Shown here: positions 1 through 5,547 of the stretch, in pieces
Position numbering within the stretch: the stretch's first letter is position 1
Layout of the letters: every line of letters starts with the position of its first letter
Source of the DNA: a bacterium ADurb.Bin374
GTDB taxonomy: Bacteria; Riflebacteria; Ozemobacteria; Ozemobacterales; Ozemobacteraceae
Assembly (NCBI GenBank): GCA_002068715.1
Contig: MWAR01000405.1
Coordinates: 1-6,015 of the forward strand
Direction of reading: 5' to 3'
DNA length: 6,015 nt
Made by a program: the position numbers and the translations under genes
Notes under the pieces: generated by a model
Databases searched by the model: none
What the model was told of the DNA's origin: nothing
What the model saw: the letters and a program-made list of their open reading frames with translations, nothing else

Positions 1-1100
1 AGGCGTTTCACGACGGCGCCGAGGTAATCGAGGTTGAACTGGACGAGGTCCCCGATGAATTTCTTCTTATCCTGGAAGAAGCACCGCATGTACAGCATCT
101 TCAGACGGCGCTCGCGAACGGCCCTCACCCACCGTGCAATAGCGCGAGATACATTATAATTCTCGTCGAGTTCCTTCCGGCCGATGCTGTGGACCCGCAC
201 GAAGGGACGTTTTCCGCGAAGGCCCTCGAGAAGGGCATCCATCCCGTCCTGGTCGTTGAACTCGACCCATCCGATCCGGTATGAACGATGCGCCAGTTCG
301 TCGACGGTGGCGGCAAGGGCGCCGCGACTTCCGAGAACTTCCTCTTCAGCGAAGACGATCGCCGAAACCTCAGCCGGGTCGGGCAGGCCGGCAATCATCG
401 AACGGATGGCTCCCGCGGAAAGGCCGGGGTGGTTGTAGATTCGCAGAACGATCCCAAGCCCGCACTCCCGGGCAAGGTTCAGATACTCTTTCGAAAAACC
501 GAGGCCGACGCGGGTCTTGAAATCCTCCCCCGATCTGCGAACGACAAGCAGGTTCAGGCTGACCCGGCGGACGCGGCCCCCCGGCAGCTTCCACCCGAGA
601 TGGTGTTCGATGCGGTCCAGGAGGCCATTTTCCTGCGACCAGATCCAGAGGGCCCCCTGAGGCTCGGCGATTTCGGTCCCATACGACGCGACATCACCCT
701 CCACCGTCATCTGGCGCAGATCCTCGAGGTTCAGAATAGAGATCCGGCCTTCGGTTTCGAGTGAATACAGCGTGTCTTCGGAAATGCCCACGGAACTCGC
801 CCCGCGTTCGGCGGCAGCGACGAGCATCTCCTGGAGCCGCCATCCTTCCTGGCGGGCAAGCGTTCGAAGCTCGTCGAAATCCATGACGGTTTCGATATAC
901 GTGTCACGCGCCTCGGCACGCCACCGGAGCAGGTCGCGCCACGCACCTGCCAACAGCCCCGGCAGGATGAGCATCAGGAGTATTATTATACTCTTCGATA
1001 TATCAGCCAGGGCAGTGCCGGTCAGCCGTTTTTGGTCATCAGAGCCGTTTTTCCCCGGGGGGAGCGGCGTGCCGGACGGGGACGGGGTTCGTGTTTCCAT
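1..1100 (-). CDS. DUF5693 family membrane-anchored protein, 3' end cut off by the window
   Basis: The minus-strand frame stays open from an ATG at 1100-1098 to the left edge, giving the first 366 residues; the C-terminus lies outside. Residues 1-35 are a Pro/Ser-rich, polar cytoplasmic tail. Residues about 36-53 (SIIILLMLILPGLLAGAW) form one membrane helix, and a large soluble domain follows. Segments I recognise from the DUF5693 family, from memory, are: DFDELRTLARQEG (about 74-86), the SSVGISEDTL stretch (about 102-111), VGLGFSKEYL (198-207), RIYNHPGL (220-227), an IVFAEEEVLG strand, VRVHSI (301-306) and MLYMRCFF (335-342). Full family members are longer and end in several membrane helices, which would lie off the edge. 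The function is unknown; an envelope role is inferred. The start follows the upstream gene's stop by 18 nt with only a weak Shine-Dalgarno site, so translational coupling is likely. Several short alternative frames overlap it and look spurious. Confidence 0.85.
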   Translation of the reverse strand, partial: METRTPSPSGTPLPPGKNGSDDQKRLTGTALADISKSIIILLMLILPGLLAGAWRDLLRWRAEARDTYIETVMDFDELRTLARQEGWRLQEMLVAAAERGASSVGISEDTLYSLETEGRISILNLEDLRQMTVEGDVASYGTEIAEPQGALWIWSQENGLLDRIEHHLGWKLPGGRVRRVSLNLLVVRRSGEDFKTRVGLGFSKEYLNLARECGLGIVLRIYNHPGLSAGAIRSMIAGLPDPAEVSAIVFAEEEVLGSRGALAATVDELAHRSYRIGWVEFNDQDGMDALLEGLRGKRPFVRVHSIGRKELDENYNVSRAIARWVRAVRERRLKMLYMRCFFQDKKKFIGDLVQFNLDYLGAVVKR

Positions 1101-1118
1101 ACGGGCTGCGTCGTCCGG

Positions 1119-1541
1119 TCAGCGTTCCGGATGCAGCCCCATCGCCAGCACCAGGCTCATGCTCTGTGCTTCGAGGAGAAGGCCGGGCGTTTCGGGAACC
1201 AGAACCAGGTGAAACGCGGGCAGCAACGCATCCGCCGCGAGTTCCTTCCCATCGGTCAGGTCGATGAGGCTTTTCCCGCGCGGCGCGCGGATTTTCAGTT
1301 TGCCGGAACGCATGACGACCAGCGCTCCCGGGGTCAGCTGGACCGTGTCGCCCTTGGGAATGACGACGGAGCGGAACCGGAAAAACTGGTCGAGGTAGCT
1401 CTTGGAAACGATCGGATCGCCCGTTGTCCCGGGTTCCTGCGCCAAAGAAATCACCGGAACGGCGTTGAAGGCGGCAAGAACGAGCAGCACGAACAGCGCC
1501 GGCAACAGCCGGAGGGGGCTACAACCTTGTATATTACTCAC
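1119..1541 (-). CDS. small secreted protein with KSYLDQ motif, unknown function
   Basis: This 140-residue protein starts with GTG at 1541-1539 and ends with TGA at 1121-1119. Residues 10-34 form a signal peptide: Arg11, a long hydrophobic core, then SLA before Gln35, which fits signal peptidase I cleavage. The mature part opens with GDPIVSKSYLDQFF (41-54), then SVVIPKGDTV (58-67), an 'LVVMRSGKLKI' strand, a 'DLTDGKEL' segment and 'HLVLVPE' near the C-terminus. From memory this is the layout of a small uncharacterised secreted family common in Firmicutes: a DPLVTKSY motif followed by a beta-rich domain with 'RSGKA' and 'LLIPR' strands. I know no function for it. The next gene, a DUF5693 protein, starts 18 nt after its stop, so the two are probably co-transcribed. 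The GTG start is chosen because a good Shine-Dalgarno site lies 10 nt upstream and the signal peptide follows directly. Confidence 0.8.
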   Translation of the reverse strand: MSNIQGCSPLRLLPALFVLLVLAAFNAVPVISLAQEPGTTGDPIVSKSYLDQFFRFRSVVIPKGDTVQLTPGALVVMRSGKLKIRAPRGKSLIDLTDGKELAADALLPAFHLVLVPETPGLLLEAQSMSLVLAMGLHPER

Positions 1542-1554
1542 GGTATATAATACC
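1542..1554. repeat. 13-bp palindrome beside the start of the secreted-protein gene
   Basis: The arms GGTAT and ATACC are perfect inverted repeats around a 3-nt centre, directly upstream of the GTG start at 1541. On the minus-strand transcript a 5-bp stem could form that takes in the last bases of the Shine-Dalgarno site. It could be a weak translation modulator, an operator half, or chance. The AT-rich core looks out of place in this GC-rich sequence. Confidence 0.35.
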
Positions 1555-1558
1555 TCCC
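1552..1558 (-). promoter_or_regulatory. ribosome binding site that supports the GTG start at 1541
   Basis: Read on the minus strand this is GGGAGGT, a near-complete match to the anti-Shine-Dalgarno sequence, 10 nt before the GTG codon. The spacing is slightly long but usable. No other start codon in frame is better placed. Confidence 0.6.
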
Positions 1559-1738
1559 GGGGCAGGATTGGTTCACCGAATCACACAGTACCATACAGCC
1601 GCACCGGGGGGAAAGCCTCTCTTTTCCTCTTTCACCCGCGAACCGGCCTTCCCGGAAGACTTCGAGGAGGCAACATCTTTACAGGCTCAACCGATGCGGG
1701 TCAGCGGAGGAGGCTGCCGACAGAGCGTTCGTCGAGAT

Positions 1739-2830
1739 CTATTCCGAAATCAGGAAGATCCATTTCGGCTCGAGGCTGATTCGAATCTCCATCTGTTCCT
1801 GCAGGCCCATTTTCCGGACTGCGGCGTCGTGGATATCTATCTCGATCTGAATCTTCGTTTCGAAACCGATTTCGACGAGGAGGGTGTGCATTTTCCCGCG
1901 CAGGAAGATCTTCGTGATGATTCCCGGGAAAACGTTCTTTTTCTCTTCCTGCCGCTTATCAGCCCTCATGATGTAAACGGCTTCCGGCCGGATTCCGAAA
2001 TGGACGGACTGGCCGGCTGCGTATTTGTGCCTGCAGCGACAGGGAACGGCGACCGTCTGATGGACGCTTTCCCAAAGAAGCACCACGCCGGTATCGGTTA
2101 TCTCGAGCACCTTTCCCGGAAAGACGTTTTTGATGCCGAAGAACGATGCCGCGGCGAATGAGCGGGGGTATGAGTAGATGTCGTCGCGACTCCCGCTCTG
2201 GAGAATCCTGCCGTCCATCATGATCGAGATGTGGTTTCCCAGGAAAAACGCCTCGTCGTGATCGTGCGTGACAATCAGCGTCGTCATCCGGAATTCTTCG
2301 AGAAGACTTTTCAGAAGGCGGCGGATTTCTTCCCGGAACGAGTGATCGATGGCGGAGAACGGCTCATCCAGGACGAGCAGGACGGGCTTCGTCACCAGCG
2401 CCCGGGCGAGCGCCACGCGCTGCTTTTCGCCTCCACTGAGGTTCTGCGGCCACCGGTCGAGCAGTTGGCCGATACGCAGAAACTCCACGAGATGCTCGAG
2501 GAACGGCGCGACCTCCGTCGGCTCGATGCCGTTGGCCCGGACGCCGTAGAGGATATTGTCGCGGACCGTCATCGTCGGGAACAGGCAAGTGTCTTGCGGC
2601 ACGAACGCGATCTGTCGTTTGTGCGGCGGGAAGCCGGTGATTTCCCGCCCTTCCAACAGTATCGCCCCCGACTCCGGAGAGCGGAGGCCGATCAGCGTTT
2701 CCAGGAGGAACGTCTTTCCCGCTCCCGTCGGGCCGACGATGACGTGGCAGTCGCCCCGGGGAATTTTCAGCGATATAGAATCCAGCCGGAACGAGCCGGC
2801 GGCGGCACTGATCGAGCGGAACTCAATCAT
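1739..2830 (-). CDS. modC: molybdate/tungstate-type ABC transporter ATP-binding protein
   Basis: This is the cytoplasmic ATPase of the importer, hydrolysing ATP to drive oxyanion uptake through the ModB permease. The 363 residues show every ABC landmark: Walker A GPTGAGKT (33-40), Q-loop Gln79 in FVPQD, signature LSGGE (131-135), Walker B LLVLDE (151-156), D-loop SAID (159-162) and H-loop His189 in VTHDHDEA. A C-terminal regulatory region follows, with a conserved FGIRPEAV segment near residue 275 and then a TOBE/MOP-like beta domain after a charged KRQEEKK linker. Molybdate-family ATPases carry such a domain, and the length is close to E. coli ModC (about 350). Its ATG (2830) overlaps the modB stop by 8 nt, so the two are translationally coupled. 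It ends with TAG at 1741-1739. Sulfate, polyamine and iron(III) importer ATPases share this architecture, so the substrate assignment rests mostly on the neighbours. Confidence 0.9.
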   Translation of the reverse strand: MIEFRSISAAAGSFRLDSISLKIPRGDCHVIVGPTGAGKTFLLETLIGLRSPESGAILLEGREITGFPPHKRQIAFVPQDTCLFPTMTVRDNILYGVRANGIEPTEVAPFLEHLVEFLRIGQLLDRWPQNLSGGEKQRVALARALVTKPVLLVLDEPFSAIDHSFREEIRRLLKSLLEEFRMTTLIVTHDHDEAFFLGNHISIMMDGRILQSGSRDDIYSYPRSFAAASFFGIKNVFPGKVLEITDTGVVLLWESVHQTVAVPCRCRHKYAAGQSVHFGIRPEAVYIMRADKRQEEKKNVFPGIITKIFLRGKMHTLLVEIGFETKIQIEIDIHDAAVRKMGLQEQMEIRISLEPKWIFLISE

Positions 2831-3593
2831 ATTTCACCGTCAGCACGAAGCGAAGGATGAACAGCACCGAAAGTCCCACGGACAGCAGGATGAGGATCAT
2901 CAAGGTCATGCCTTCGATGTCCGCGCTCCCGACGCGCATGAAGATCGAGATCGGGAGAGTTTCCGTCTTCATCGGCATCGCGCCGGCCAGCATGATGGTC
3001 GCGCCGAACTCGCCGATGCACTTTGCGAAGGTCAGGATCGTCGCGGCAAGCATGCCGGTTTTCGCCATGGGCAGAGTGACCGTCAGAAACGCCCAGGGCG
3101 GGGTCGCCCCAAGCGTGCAGGCGACCATCTCGTATCGCGGCGATATCCCGTCGAACGTGTTTTTCATCGTCCGCACGGCAATTCCGACCGTGGTCAGAAA
3201 CTGGGCGAGGATGATGCCGGGAAACTCGAACACGACGGAAACACCGTGTGCCTGGACGAGTTCGCCGATCCTTGTCTGGAAAAAGATCAGCACCATGGCA
3301 CCGAGGGAGATGGGGGTCACGACGAGCGGCAGTTCGAGCAGGACGTCGACGATGCGCTTTCCGGGAAATTCGTATCGGGAAAGCGCGTAGGCGGCGGGAA
3401 CGGCGAGAAGCATCGAGAGTGACGTGGCGATCACCGCGGCCTTCAGGCTGAGCATCACCGAAAACAACACCCGCTCCGAGCCGAGAGCCTGAACGAGCTT
3501 CGATGGGTTGATGAACGCGAAAAGGCTCAGGACCAGAAGCAGATACAGCGTGAAAATTCCGAATGTGATCCCGATGGTCAGTTTCTTCAGCAC
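2823..3593 (-). CDS. modB: molybdate/tungstate-type ABC transporter permease
   Basis: This 256-residue integral membrane protein forms the translocation channel. Hydrophobic helices are seen near residues 7-29, 43-71, 85-105, 125-141, 180-204 and 228-251. The EAA loop that docks onto the ATPase spans about 155-175 (EMVACTLGATPPWAFLTVTLP), with its conserved central Gly162 and the ending LP. Next comes AKCIGEFGATIMLAG (190-204), close to the stretch I know from ModB and WtpB permeases. PLVVTPISLGAMVLIFF (89-105) is also typical. The start is GTG at 3593-3591, with a GGAAG Shine-Dalgarno site 7 nt upstream, 16 nt after the modA stop. Its TGA (2825-2823) overlaps the modC start. It is slightly longer than E. 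coli ModB (about 229 residues), largely at the N-terminus. Confidence 0.9.
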   Translation of the reverse strand: MLKKLTIGITFGIFTLYLLLVLSLFAFINPSKLVQALGSERVLFSVMLSLKAAVIATSLSMLLAVPAAYALSRYEFPGKRIVDVLLELPLVVTPISLGAMVLIFFQTRIGELVQAHGVSVVFEFPGIILAQFLTTVGIAVRTMKNTFDGISPRYEMVACTLGATPPWAFLTVTLPMAKTGMLAATILTFAKCIGEFGATIMLAGAMPMKTETLPISIFMRVGSADIEGMTLMILILLSVGLSVLFILRFVLTVKYD

Positions 3594-3609
3594 GACCCGA
3601 CTTCCACGG

Positions 3610-4464
3610 TCATTTCATCCATTCCGCCGGAACGTTGTAGGGAGTTCCCCCGACAGGCTTGTCAGCGCCGACATACGCGAGCGCTTCCTCGGCGGTCGTA
3701 AAATAGTGAAACTTTTTGAAGAACTCGAGCCCTTCAGGCGATTTCATGAACTCGACGAATTTTTTCGATGCCTCGAGATGCTGCGACCTCTTCGTTATCG
3801 CAACGGCAAGATAGCTGATACGCACGATCTCATCCGGAGTCAGCTTCACCGTTTCGATCAGCTCCGGGTTCCAGTATTCGAAGACGCTCCAGCCGATGAC
3901 GGCGTCAGCGGATTTGAGAAGCAGGGCCGTGGCGGTTTTCTCGCAACTTTCCGTATAGGTGACGAGATTCGCCCGGAAAGCCTTCTTTTCTTCGGGGGAA
4001 AGGAACCGTTCGGCGAGTTCGACCGCGAACACTCCAAGGCAGACGGTTTCGGGCTGTGCAATGGCCACTCTGAGACCGGGACGGCACAGATCCTTCAGGG
4101 TTTTGATCTTGTGCGGATTTCCCTTCTGAACGTTGATGGAGGGAACGAGATAGACGATCGGCGTGACGGTGGATTCATCGACCATGCCGTCCTTCACTGC
4201 CTTGTCGATGAAATCGATCGAGCCGGGAAAGTAGATGTCGCCCTTTCCGGACAGTTTGATCTGAGAAAGCAGCATCCCCGAACCGGCGATATTGACATCG
4301 ACCTTGATGCCGGTCTTCGTCTCGAACGCCTTGGCAAGCGGCTCTACGACGGGCTGCGCGGCGGCGCCAGCCATGAACAGAATGCGTTCTTCGGCCGCCC
4401 AGGCCGGGTTCAGGCTTTCGGCAAGACATACCGCGACAACAAGGAGCTTCAAGAGTGATTTCAT
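3610..4464 (-). CDS. modA: molybdate/tungstate-type periplasmic substrate-binding protein
   Basis: This is a ModA-like solute-binding protein that would capture the oxyanion outside the membrane and deliver it to ModB. From ATG at 4464 it has 284 residues. Residues 1-23 are a signal peptide: Lys2 and Lys6, a hydrophobic core, then AWA before Ala24. The Cys at 13 has Val before it, so it is not a convincing lipobox. The first mature strand leads into MAGAAAQPVVEPLAKAFE (31-48), then TGIKV (51-55) and the hallmark AGSGMLLSQIKLSGKGDIYF (60-79), matching the ModA pattern of SG, then Q-I, then G-x-D. An IVYLVPSINVQKGNP segment marks the domain crossover. The in-frame GTG at 4488 is rejected: ATG 4464 has a GAGGTG site just upstream and puts the signal peptide at the N-terminus. 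Molybdate is not distinguished from tungstate by sequence alone. Confidence 0.85.
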   Translation of the reverse strand: MKSLLKLLVVAVCLAESLNPAWAAEERILFMAGAAAQPVVEPLAKAFETKTGIKVDVNIAGSGMLLSQIKLSGKGDIYFPGSIDFIDKAVKDGMVDESTVTPIVYLVPSINVQKGNPHKIKTLKDLCRPGLRVAIAQPETVCLGVFAVELAERFLSPEEKKAFRANLVTYTESCEKTATALLLKSADAVIGWSVFEYWNPELIETVKLTPDEIVRISYLAVAITKRSQHLEASKKFVEFMKSPEGLEFFKKFHYFTTAEEALAYVGADKPVGGTPYNVPAEWMK

Positions 4465-4467
4465 AGG

Positions 4468-4473
4468 CACCTC
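4468..4473 (-). promoter_or_regulatory. modA ribosome binding site
   Basis: Read on the minus strand this is GAGGTG, matching the AGGAGGTG complement of the 16S 3' end. It lies 3 nt before ATG 4464, which is close but acceptable because the match covers the downstream part of the anti-Shine-Dalgarno sequence. It decides the modA start. It lies within one arm of the 9-bp inverted repeat described separately. Confidence 0.6.
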
Positions 4474-4476
4474 AAT

Positions 4477-4492
4477 ATATGGTTGCACATAT
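4477..4492. promoter_or_regulatory. inverted repeat resembling a ModE-type operator
   Basis: The plus strand shows ATATG, six bases (GTTGCA), then CATAT: a perfect 5-bp inverted repeat just upstream of the modA ribosome binding site. Molybdate-responsive ModE operators are known as AT-rich TATAT-like half-sites separated by several bases, so position and layout fit. The flanking CG bases of the classic site are absent and no modE gene is in this window. It could equally be a small hairpin or chance. Confidence 0.3.
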
Positions 4493-4504
4493 CCGCCTTC
4501 CAGC

Positions 4505-4528
4505 CATCATACAAGATTGCATCATACA
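4505..4528 (-). repeat. two 9-bp direct repeats carrying -10-like TATGAT on the minus strand
   Basis: CATCATACA occurs at 4505-4513 and again at 4520-4528, a 15-bp period. Read on the minus strand each copy is TGTATGATG, containing TATGAT, a fair -10 hexamer (5 of 6 matches to TATAAT). Neither copy has a good -35 at normal spacing; the best is a 3-of-6 match (GTGTAA) 17 bp upstream of the distal copy. They may mark the mod operon promoter, which must lie hereabouts, or be tandem regulator sites. Confidence 0.35.
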
Positions 4529-4600
4529 CCATTTGTTCATGCTTTACACGGTTGAGGTGCAAAGGGGAGCTCTGGCCGGGCGACGGTCGGGCGAGGCGAT

Positions 4601-4610
4601 GTGCGCGCAC
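4601..4610. repeat. 10-bp perfect palindrome upstream of the rightward promoter
   Basis: GTGCGCGCAC is its own reverse complement and lies 16 bp upstream of the candidate -35 box at 4627. A second, 6-bp palindrome (GTGCAC) follows at 4615-4620. It could be an activator or repressor site for the plus-strand gene, but GC-rich palindromes of this size also occur by chance. Confidence 0.25.
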
Positions 4611-4626
4611 GGCAGTGCACGCCTAC

Positions 4627-4655
4627 TTGCCGAACACCGGCGGAGGGGGTAGAAT
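4627..4655 (+). promoter_or_regulatory. sigma70-like promoter for the 4689 gene
   Basis: A -35 box TTGCCG (4627-4632, 4 of 6 consensus) and a -10 box TAGAAT (4650-4655, 5 of 6) are separated by exactly 17 bp. Transcription would start near 4662, leaving a leader of about 27 nt before ATG 4689 that contains the ribosome binding site. This is the best-formed promoter in the window. Confidence 0.6.
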
Positions 4656-4675
4656 GGCGGCCCAAGCTCAAGTGC

Positions 4676-4680
4676 AGGAG
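4676..4680 (+). promoter_or_regulatory. ribosome binding site that selects ATG 4689
   Basis: AGGAG ends 8 nt before ATG 4689 and only 2 nt before the in-frame GTG at 4683. The spacing therefore favours the ATG as the true start. Confidence 0.65.
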
Positions 4681-4688
4681 TTGTGCAG

Positions 4689-5408
4689 ATGGCGATCGAC
4701 GAAATCGAAGTTCCCGGTTCATCCGTTTCCCTCAAATGCTGGAACGCCCGTATCGACGATATTCCGGGCTTTTTCAAGAAACTTTCGGGTGAAACAGACG
4801 TTTTCTCGATCGACCCCGAAATTCCCGGCTTTCACGACTGCGACGCGAACAAGGGGATCATCCGCGGTTTCTACTCGTGCGTCACCCCGTTCGAAGTCGA
4901 GCATCTCGTCGACGGGATCACGACGAAGACGCTGTTCAAGAAGATCGAGAGCACCGAGTTTCTGCTGCTCGAGAACTGCATGTTCACGATGGGAAGAAGC
5001 GGCCCGGCCAAGGGACTTTCGAACGTGCTTTCCGCCGCCTCCGGTTACGGGGTGACGCAGATGGAGTTCGAGTTCCGACAGATGAGCCAGCTCCAGGATC
5101 GACTCAGCCAGACTAAGGCGATCGTTCTGACCAATCCCAAGGACAAGGAAGTCCGACGTGCGCGGCTCGCCGGACTCATCGAAAGTTATACCGAGTACAA
5201 TGTTATCGACCCGCGCAATCACGGGATCGAGAACGTCGCCGGCCTGGTCGATTCACCTCTCGGCCCGGTGACGATCACCGTGACGCGGAAAGGCGGTCTT
5301 CGTCTGCGCGTGAAGAAGGGGTTCATCCTCACGATCGACTGCCTGCTCTGGCTCCTGGCGCTGATCCGCGACGAGGAACCGCCCGAGGCAGTCGCCCGCC
5401 GCTCCTGA
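4689..5408 (+). CDS. uncharacterised 239-residue soluble protein
   Basis: I do not recognise this protein. It starts at ATG 4689, placed by an AGGAG site 8 nt upstream, and ends with TGA at 5406-5408. It has no signal peptide and no clear membrane helix; a hydrophobic stretch at 212-226 (FILTIDCLLWLLALI) contains Asp217 and is more likely a buried helix. Two IPGF motifs occur near the start (25-28 and 45-48). A charged beta-like region with IIRGFYSCVTPFEVEHLVDG (57-76) follows, then a Gly/Ser-rich stretch, MGRSGPAKGLSNVLSAASGYG (101-121). Residues 122-170 look helical and charged (QMSQLQDRL, KDKEVRRARLAGLIESY). Beta-like strands follow at about 193-208 (PVTITVTRKGGLRLRV). Five cysteines (17, 51, 64, 97, 218) do not form a CxxC pair. 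It has its own promoter and is transcribed divergently from modABC, so a functional link to molybdate is possible but unsupported. Codon use looks like its neighbours and does not suggest recent transfer. Confidence 0.75.
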   Translation: MAIDEIEVPGSSVSLKCWNARIDDIPGFFKKLSGETDVFSIDPEIPGFHDCDANKGIIRGFYSCVTPFEVEHLVDGITTKTLFKKIESTEFLLLENCMFTMGRSGPAKGLSNVLSAASGYGVTQMEFEFRQMSQLQDRLSQTKAIVLTNPKDKEVRRARLAGLIESYTEYNVIDPRNHGIENVAGLVDSPLGPVTITVTRKGGLRLRVKKGFILTIDCLLWLLALIRDEEPPEAVARRS

Positions 5409-5432
5409 CCGGACGAAGAGATACGCCGCAAA

Positions 5433-5449
5433 GAAACGAAGAACGTTTC
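5433..5449. terminator. small hairpin between convergent genes, possible weak terminator
   Basis: GAAACG (5433-5438) and CGTTTC (5444-5449) are perfect inverted repeats with a 5-nt loop, 25 bases after the stop of the 4689 gene. There is no T-tract after the stem on the plus strand, so intrinsic termination is doubtful. It may be part of the adjoining intergenic repeat. Confidence 0.3.
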
Positions 5450-5451
5450 AC

Positions 5452-5474
5452 CACGGAGTCACGGAGACACAGAG
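5452..5474. repeat. tandem CACGGAG-type intergenic repeat, three units
   Basis: Three 7-bp units with an 8-bp period are visible: CACGGAG (5452-5458), CACGGAG (5460-5466) and CACAGAG (5468-5474). From memory, strings of CACGGAG/CACAGAG next to intergenic ends are scattered through many environmental bacterial genomes as dispersed repeats of unknown role. The third unit also forms part of the longer hairpin at 5463-5499. Confidence 0.55.
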
Positions 5475-5499
5475 TTCGAAGGTGTTCCTCTGCGTCTCC
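5463..5499 (-). terminator. 12-bp stem-loop downstream of the HEAT-repeat gene
   Basis: The arms at 5463-5474 (GGAGACACAGAG) and 5488-5499 (CTCTGCGTCTCC) are complementary with one mismatch around a 13-nt loop. On the plus-strand transcript the odd pair is A-C. On the minus-strand transcript it is G-U, so the stem is complete there. It lies about 50 bases past the stop of the minus-strand HEAT-repeat gene, a fitting place for a transcript end, although no uninterrupted T-run follows. It may instead be a mobile REP-like repeat that sits between convergent genes. Confidence 0.4.
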
Positions 5500-5547
5500 A
5501 AGCCTGCGGTGCGTTGTTTCTTCGGGGAGCGTGCGGAGAGGTGGCTG

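Larger units (their letters stand above)
4467..4560 (-). repeat. 9-bp inverted repeat whose downstream arm covers the modA ribosome binding site
   Basis: On the plus strand GCACCTCAA (4467-4475) and TTGAGGTGC (4552-4560) are perfect reverse complements separated by 76 nt. In a modA transcript that begins upstream of 4560, the early GCACCTCAA could pair with UUGAGGUGC and hide the whole Shine-Dalgarno site. Alternatively the two arms could be distant DNA sites for one regulator. I see no match to a known riboswitch consensus that I can defend. A chance 9-bp match in about 100 bp is unlikely but possible. Confidence 0.4.

Noticed and set aside
184..764. Overlapping plus-strand open frames across 184-764
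   Set aside because: They lie opposite the DUF5693 frame, their translations are Arg/Pro-rich without domain pattern, and the minus-strand frame reads as a recognisable family.
1546..1551. A perfect TATAAT on the plus strand as a rightward promoter
   Set aside because: No -35 box lies at 16-18 bp upstream, and no plus-strand gene starts downstream.
1648..1663. Overlapping CTTCC/GGAAG and GAAG/CTTC mini-palindromes after modC as a terminator
   Set aside because: The loops are a single base, which cannot form an RNA hairpin, and no T-tract follows.
1568..2161. A 197-residue plus-strand open frame
   Set aside because: Most of it is antisense to the modC C-terminal domain, and no recognisable domain or good ribosome binding site was seen. 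GC-rich antisense frames are common here.
2556..3422. A 288-residue plus-strand open frame antisense to modB and modC
   Set aside because: Its translation is highly charged and rich in His, Arg, Asp and Gly, typical of the reverse reading of membrane-protein codons; the minus strand encodes a clear permease and ATPase.
3508..4458. A 316-residue plus-strand open frame antisense to modA
   Set aside because: No coherent domain was seen, whereas the opposite strand gives a signal peptide and ModA motifs over nearly the same length.
4465..4488. A modA start at the in-frame GTG 4488
   Set aside because: It would put eight extra residues before a normal signal peptide and ignore the GAGGTG site placed for ATG 4464.
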